28,167 bases of DNA. Source: AB-137-C09 sp964458185. Its GTDB lineage: Bacteria; Pseudomonadota; Zetaproteobacteria; Mariprofundales; Mariprofundaceae. How positions within the stretch are numbered: position 1 is the stretch's first letter; every line of letters starts with the position of its first letter. Under the pieces are notes generated by a model. It was not told the DNA's origin. It searched no databases and saw only the letters and a program-made list of their open reading frames with translations. Where the stretch lies: the NCBI GenBank assembly GCA_964458185.1, contig CAYWFG010000024.1:1-28167 (forward strand), in the 5' to 3' direction. The position numbers were made by a program, and so were the translations under genes. Of this stretch, positions 24,863 to 28,167 are shown piece by piece.

Positions 24863-24890
24863 TTGACATTCTTATACATGTGAATAATAG
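24863..24890 (+). promoter_or_regulatory. Sigma-70-like promoter for the His-heptad/DUF2145 gene pair
   Basis: A perfect TTGACA (24863-24868) and TAATAG (24885-24890) are 16 bases apart, and the GTG start lies about 30 bp further on. The nearest Fur-like site is 37 bp upstream of the -35 box. Control by Fur is possible but not certain. Confidence 0.65.
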
Positions 24891-24919
24891 TACTCACTTG
24901 AAGAAAAAGGAGCGGTACA

Positions 24920-25288
24920 GTGAAGAATACATTTATATTAACAATCATCAGTCTATGTTTTTTAGCCATGAGTGGTCATGTGCTTGCTGGTGATTCACAA
25001 AGTGGTCAAGCGATCACCCATGGTGTGCAAGCAGGTTCTCATGCCAGTGCCAGCGTGGCGCATGGTGCTATCGGTTCTGCACAAGTAACATCGGCAGCTT
25101 CGGCTGTGCCATTGGGTGTGGCAGGCTCTGTGGGTGCTGCCAGTGCCAAGGGTGCAGATACACTGATGGAGTCTGCCACCGCACCTATTGGTACCCCGTT
25201 GGATATTACCGATGAAGCGGTAACTGCAGGGCCTCCACCTAGCGAAGCATTGAACCTTGACAAGACGAAAAAAGATAAGGGTATTTAA
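24920..25288 (+). CDS. Small exported Ala/Ser/Gly-rich protein with histidine heptads, 122 aa
   Basis: GTG is the start: AAGGAG sits seven bases before it and no closer ATG exists. A signal peptide ends at VLA-G (about 23). The mature part is rich in Ala, Ser, Gly and Val, has no Cys or aromatic residue, and carries histidines exactly seven residues apart (H34, H41, H48). This implies a helix with a histidine stripe, possibly metal-binding or membrane-contacting. The end is charged and Pro-rich (GPPPSEALNLDKTKKDK). It lies three bases before the DUF2145 gene and is surely cotranscribed with it. I know no function for this type of protein. Confidence 0.78.
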   Translation: MKNTFILTIISLCFLAMSGHVLAGDSQSGQAITHGVQAGSHASASVAHGAIGSAQVTSAASAVPLGVAGSVGAASAKGADTLMESATAPIGTPLDITDEAVTAGPPPSEALNLDKTKKDKGI

Positions 25289-25291
25289 GCC

Positions 25292-26122
25292 ATGAACGCT
25301 ATGGCAAGGCGTTTGTTTCAGTGTGCCTTTTTGAGTACTGTTCTTGTGCTGTTGCTTCCTGCAATGGTTGCGACAGCAGGCAGCAACCAAGCAGGTGGAA
25401 AAACCTATTATGCCCCTGAACTGGTTATTAAGTTTGCCAAAAAAGTAGAGCGCGTGTTGGCACAAAAAGGTGCGAGGGTGGCAATTATTGCGAGGGTGGG
25501 GCAAGATCGCAGCGAACTTCCCGAAGGGATACGGTTTACCCATACAGCGATTGCCGTATATTCAAAGATCACTACCGCAGATGGTCGCAAAATACCTGGT
25601 TATGCCATTTATAATTTATACCAACGCAATAAAGAGCCAAGCATTAGTGATTTGGTGCGCGATTTTCCTGTAGACTTTTTTGCTGGTGTGAAGCTATTGG
25701 AAGCAGGAATTATTATTCCAACCCCTGCACTGCAAAAAAGATTGCTGGCAGTATTGACATCGCCTACCTACGAGACATTGCATGAATCACATTATTCGAT
25801 TATTGCCAATCCATTTACCTTAGGGTATCAAAATTGTACAGAACATACCTTAGATGTACTCACCGCTGCAATTTATGAAACGGATAATATTCAACGCATC
25901 AAAGCCAATGAAAAAGCCTATTTCTCGGCGCAAACCGTGAATGTTAATCCATTCAAGTTGTTTCTTGGTTCTGTTTTCGCATCAGAAGTAACTACCTCTG
26001 ATCACCCTAATGCGCCTGTAACCGCAACATTCACCACCATTGCAGCCTTTCTCACCAAGTACCATGCCGCATCTAAAGTGATGATTGTTAAGGGAGATGT
26101 TGATAATGTTAACGCACTGTAG
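25292..26122 (+). CDS. Exported DUF2145 family protein, 276 aa
   Basis: A signal peptide ends near ATA-G (about 29-30). The mature part matches my memory of DUF2145 (PF09916) closely: FAKKVERVLAQKGARVAIIARVGQ, LPEGIRFTHTAIAVYS, GYAIYNLYQ, DFPVDFF and NCTEHTLDVLTAAIY. H84 in FTHTAIAVY and C182 in QNCTEH are placed like the His and Cys of permuted papain-like enzymes (LRAT/YiiX type), so it may be a cysteine hydrolase or acyltransferase in the periplasm; this is inference. A weak AAGGG precedes ATG 25292; ATG 25301 is also possible. It follows the His-heptad protein gene by three bases and converges on miaE with 28 bp between stops. Confidence 0.85.
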   Translation: MNAMARRLFQCAFLSTVLVLLLPAMVATAGSNQAGGKTYYAPELVIKFAKKVERVLAQKGARVAIIARVGQDRSELPEGIRFTHTAIAVYSKITTADGRKIPGYAIYNLYQRNKEPSISDLVRDFPVDFFAGVKLLEAGIIIPTPALQKRLLAVLTSPTYETLHESHYSIIANPFTLGYQNCTEHTLDVLTAAIYETDNIQRIKANEKAYFSAQTVNVNPFKLFLGSVFASEVTTSDHPNAPVTATFTTIAAFLTKYHAASKVMIVKGDVDNVNAL

Positions 26123-26150
26123 GCGAGTGAGCCATGGGCTACCTTCGTGA

Positions 26151-26735
26151 TCAATGCAAGGCACTGCGCCAAACCATTTGTTCTACGATCTTCCCTTCTT
26201 CTTCAGCCATGGTTTGCAAACGTGTGTAAACGGTAGCTTCGTCAAAATAACGCAGTGCCAGATCAGCAAACAAATGCCCATGCTTGGCTTCTGCTGCCCA
26301 GAGAAATTTATAAAAGCTATGCAATTCAGGGTCATCCATGGCTTCGCTTACCAAACGAAAACGCTCAGCACCACGGCTTTCTACCAACGAAAAAATCAAT
26401 AACTGATCAAGAAAGTGTTGGTCTCTACCGTGGCGTTGTAATTTTAACAAGGCATGAATGTAAGGGTCACGACTGTCAGGGATTAAAGCGATACCCCGCG
26501 CTTGCATCAACTGGTAGCATTGGCGAAAATGTTCCAATTCTTCAATAGCCAAATCAATCAAGGGTGCGATTATTTTTTCTCGATCGGGGAATCGCACCAC
26601 CATGCTCATTGCCATCGCGCTTGCTTTGCGTTCACAATTAGCATGATCTGCCAAAAAATGAGGTATATCTGCCAACGCCGTGTCTGCCCATGCCTTTGGC
26701 GTGTGGTAACATAAATCCATGGATTTTTTAGCCAT
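26151..26735 (-). CDS. miaE: tRNA-(ms2io6A37) hydroxylase MiaE, 194 aa
   Basis: MiaE hydroxylates the isopentenyl group of ms2i6A37 in tRNAs reading U-starting codons. The ferritin-like di-iron site is visible: E35 (HANCERKA), E66 and H69 (EELEHF), E119 or E124 (ESRGAERF), then E149 and H152 (EAKHGH). Length matches the shorter MiaE forms. AGGAG with good spacing lies before ATG 26735. It depends on MiaA/MiaB for its substrate and on oxygen for activity, in line with an aerobic organism. It is monocistronic here, with a divergent glycosyltransferase gene beginning only 27 bp upstream. Confidence 0.93.
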   Translation of the reverse strand: MAKKSMDLCYHTPKAWADTALADIPHFLADHANCERKASAMAMSMVVRFPDREKIIAPLIDLAIEELEHFRQCYQLMQARGIALIPDSRDPYIHALLKLQRHGRDQHFLDQLLIFSLVESRGAERFRLVSEAMDDPELHSFYKFLWAAEAKHGHLFADLALRYFDEATVYTRLQTMAEEEGKIVEQMVWRSALH

Positions 26736-26762
26736 GATGATTAACTCCTAAAACAACTGTTG

Positions 26763-28007
26763 ATGAAATCTATCCTACGGTATCAGCAACAACGGCAATT
26801 AACACCATGTATTGCCGCACCACCGATGCCTTCGTTGCGTTTGGTGTGTGTGATTCCTTGCATGAACGAGCCAGCAATGGTGGCAATGCTACAACATTTG
26901 TACCAGTGTGACATGCCAGATGCAGCGATGGAGATTATCGTGGTTATCAACCATGCACACAACCATGATGTGACGGTTAAAAAAAACAATAGGCAAACAG
27001 CAGAACAAATAACAATAGCGACAAAATCGTGGCATGATGATTGCCGTTGCCATGTGATGACTGCTTTTGATCTGCCTGAAAAAAAATCAGGGGTTGGCGT
27101 GGCACGAAAAATTGGTATGGATGAAGCCATGTTGCGCTTGGCTGCCGTGGGTGCTAACGATGGTTTGATTGTTTCGTTGGATGCCGATTGTCAGGTTGAC
27201 TCGCACTATTTCACAGGCTTGCTTGCCTATGCGGCAGCAAACCCCTTGCAGCATGCAATGTTATGTGATTTTCATCATCCTCTTGATGATGCAACGAGCA
27301 AACAACATCGGCAAGCCATGATTGCCTATGAATTGTTGTTGCGCACTATCGCCTTGGGTTGGGCGTATGCAGGTTTACCCTATGCTTTTATTGCCATTGG
27401 TTCATGCATGGTAGTGCGCGCTAATGCTTATGCGCGGCATCATGGGATGAATACACGGCAGGCGGGGGAAGATTTTTATTTTATGCATAAACTGGCGCGT
27501 GAGCGCAGCATCAAAACATTGCATGATCTACGGGTCTACCCTTCAGCGCGGATCTCAATCCGCACGCCTTTTGGCACAGGGCAAGCCATTAAAAATATGT
27601 GCGAAGGCAATGAGCAACAACAGACGATGGCAAACCCTCAAGTGTTTGAACACTTAAAACATATGGTTCAGGGCTTACCTGCCTTGTACCAAAGAAACGA
27701 CGTTTCATTATGGTTGGCAACCTTGCATCCATCGGTGGCAGCATCGCTTCAACAGCAAGGTCTAGAGCAAGCATTGCCCCACATGCACGGCAATGCCGCC
27801 AGTGTCGATACATTTTGCAAACATTTTTTCACATGGTTCGATGGTTTAAAAGCATGGCGTATCGTGCATCAGTACCGCGAGAAAGAAGCCGTGCCGATTG
27901 TTAGAGCCGCTCAAAACTTAGCCGTGTTGGTTGCGTTAGGGGATGACGATCCACAGTCATCATGGCTTATCTCGTTGCATGATCTTTTGATGGAATATAA
28001 GAGCTAA
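26763..28007 (+). CDS. Glycosyltransferase family 2-like protein, 414 aa
   Basis: A GT-A fold is visible: VCVIPCMNEPAMVAMLQHL near the N-terminus, SLDADCQVDSHYF with the DAD motif at about 140-142, and a GED motif (AGEDFYFM, about 235-237) typical of inverting GT2 enzymes. Hydrophobic residues (IALGWAYAGLPYAFIAIGS) precede the GED. The last ~130 residues are helical with no known motif. ATG 26763 is used rather than the TTG just before it. No ribosome site is apparent, and the 27-bp gap to the divergent miaE start leaves little room for two promoters. Acceptor and product are unknown. The gene stands apart from the glycan operon at 6322-10626. Confidence 0.78.
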   Translation: MKSILRYQQQRQLTPCIAAPPMPSLRLVCVIPCMNEPAMVAMLQHLYQCDMPDAAMEIIVVINHAHNHDVTVKKNNRQTAEQITIATKSWHDDCRCHVMTAFDLPEKKSGVGVARKIGMDEAMLRLAAVGANDGLIVSLDADCQVDSHYFTGLLAYAAANPLQHAMLCDFHHPLDDATSKQHRQAMIAYELLLRTIALGWAYAGLPYAFIAIGSCMVVRANAYARHHGMNTRQAGEDFYFMHKLARERSIKTLHDLRVYPSARISIRTPFGTGQAIKNMCEGNEQQQTMANPQVFEHLKHMVQGLPALYQRNDVSLWLATLHPSVAASLQQQGLEQALPHMHGNAASVDTFCKHFFTWFDGLKAWRIVHQYREKEAVPIVRAAQNLAVLVALGDDDPQSSWLISLHDLLMEYKS

Positions 28008-28115
28008 AGTAACCGTTCACCCTACAAGGCGAAATCGCGCAGTTTACACTATGGTAAATGAACACTTTCAACGCTCTAGGAGGGAAAATAAGGGGGTAGG
28101 TGGTGTGGTTACTTG

Positions 28116-28167
28116 GGCTTTCCTTTTAAGACGGGACAAGCTGCAACTAAAAAAGTGATTTTCTAAC
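28116..28167. repeat. Right copy of 52-bp terminal inverted repeat (hairpin element copy D)
   Basis: Exact reverse complement of 3-54. The GGCTTTCC...GGGACAAGC hairpin lies at about 28116-28142, and the outer ~25 bp (TGCAACTAAAAAAGTGATTT and on) run to the end of the window. It follows the GT2 gene by about 110 bp, in the same orientation relative to transcription as copy A has to its gene. Confidence 0.9.

Noticed and set aside
24995..25543. Long antisense open frame (182 codons) over the His-heptad protein gene
   Set aside because: It mirrors the Ala/Gly/Ser-rich forward gene, whose base composition removes stops on the other strand. It has no ribosome site and no recognisable protein features.
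26122..26150. Terminator between the DUF2145 gene and miaE
   Set aside because: Only AGCC-ATG-GGCT pairs, with a three-base loop and no T-run; too weak to call.
3..28167. The whole window as a transposon bounded by terminal inverted repeats
   Set aside because: Content is mostly housekeeping and envelope genes without an intact transposase or integrase, and the repeat also occurs inside the window. A contig ending at dispersed repeats explains it better.

Overview
The window reads as a stretch of chromosome from a Gram-negative member of the Pseudomonadota. It encodes an outer-membrane porin, an OmpA-type lipoprotein, LPS-type glycosyltransferases, Coq7 (ubiquinone synthesis) and MiaE. By eye the base composition is moderately AT-rich (GC somewhere in the 40s percent). 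Coq7 with MiaE and a heptosyltransferase-type GT9 fits Gamma-, Beta- or Zetaproteobacteria; I cannot place it more closely. I see no rRNA, tRNA or CRISPR array.

The two ends carry a perfect 52-bp inverted repeat (3-54 and 28116-28167). Its core is a hairpin element that recurs at about 2810 and 6279, so the window is probably a contig that stops at dispersed repeats.

Layout. 57-2793 (minus): a secreted hypothetical protein and a class II aldolase/SDR fusion. 2794-3346: accessory junk holding one repeat copy and an internally deleted transposase. 3347-6273 (plus): the three-gene proton-translocating transhydrogenase pntAA-pntAB-pntB. 6322-10626 (minus): five overlapping genes for surface glycan or lipid assembly (PEMT/ICMT-like methyltransferase, GT9 heptosyltransferase-like, SAM methyltransferase, GT-B glycosyltransferase, WaaE-like GT2). 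10700-11661 (minus): an OmpA lipoprotein and a small exported partner. 11825-13858 (plus): a zinc-ribbon/Ser-Thr kinase/HDOD signalling protein, overlapping tail to tail with the next operon. 13855-18865 (minus): thiC-cobA-gltP-like-sixA-like-coq7, tightly packed. 19024-21391 (plus): an L,D-transpeptidase and a DUF484 plus degenerate-GGDEF protein, overlapping by 11 nt. 21484-22170 (plus): an SDR enzyme. 22179-24741 (minus): a three-gene porin / FMN-binding / PepSY-TM operon behind two strong Fur-box-like palindromes. 24920-26122 (plus): a His-heptad Ala/Ser-rich secreted protein and a DUF2145 protein behind a good sigma-70 promoter. 26151-26735 (minus): miaE. 26763-28007 (plus): a GT2-like glycosyltransferase.

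How the parts fit. Much of the window deals with the envelope: LPS or glycan assembly, OmpA-peptidoglycan anchoring, L,D-transpeptidation, and iron-responsive porin and periplasmic redox proteins. The rest is cofactor and redox metabolism (thiamine, siroheme/B12 precursor, ubiquinone, NADPH). The most interesting candidates are the Fur-box operon with an apparently flavinylated periplasmic protein, the DUF2145 pair, the hairpin repeat family that also forms the window ends, and the kinase-HDOD fusion.
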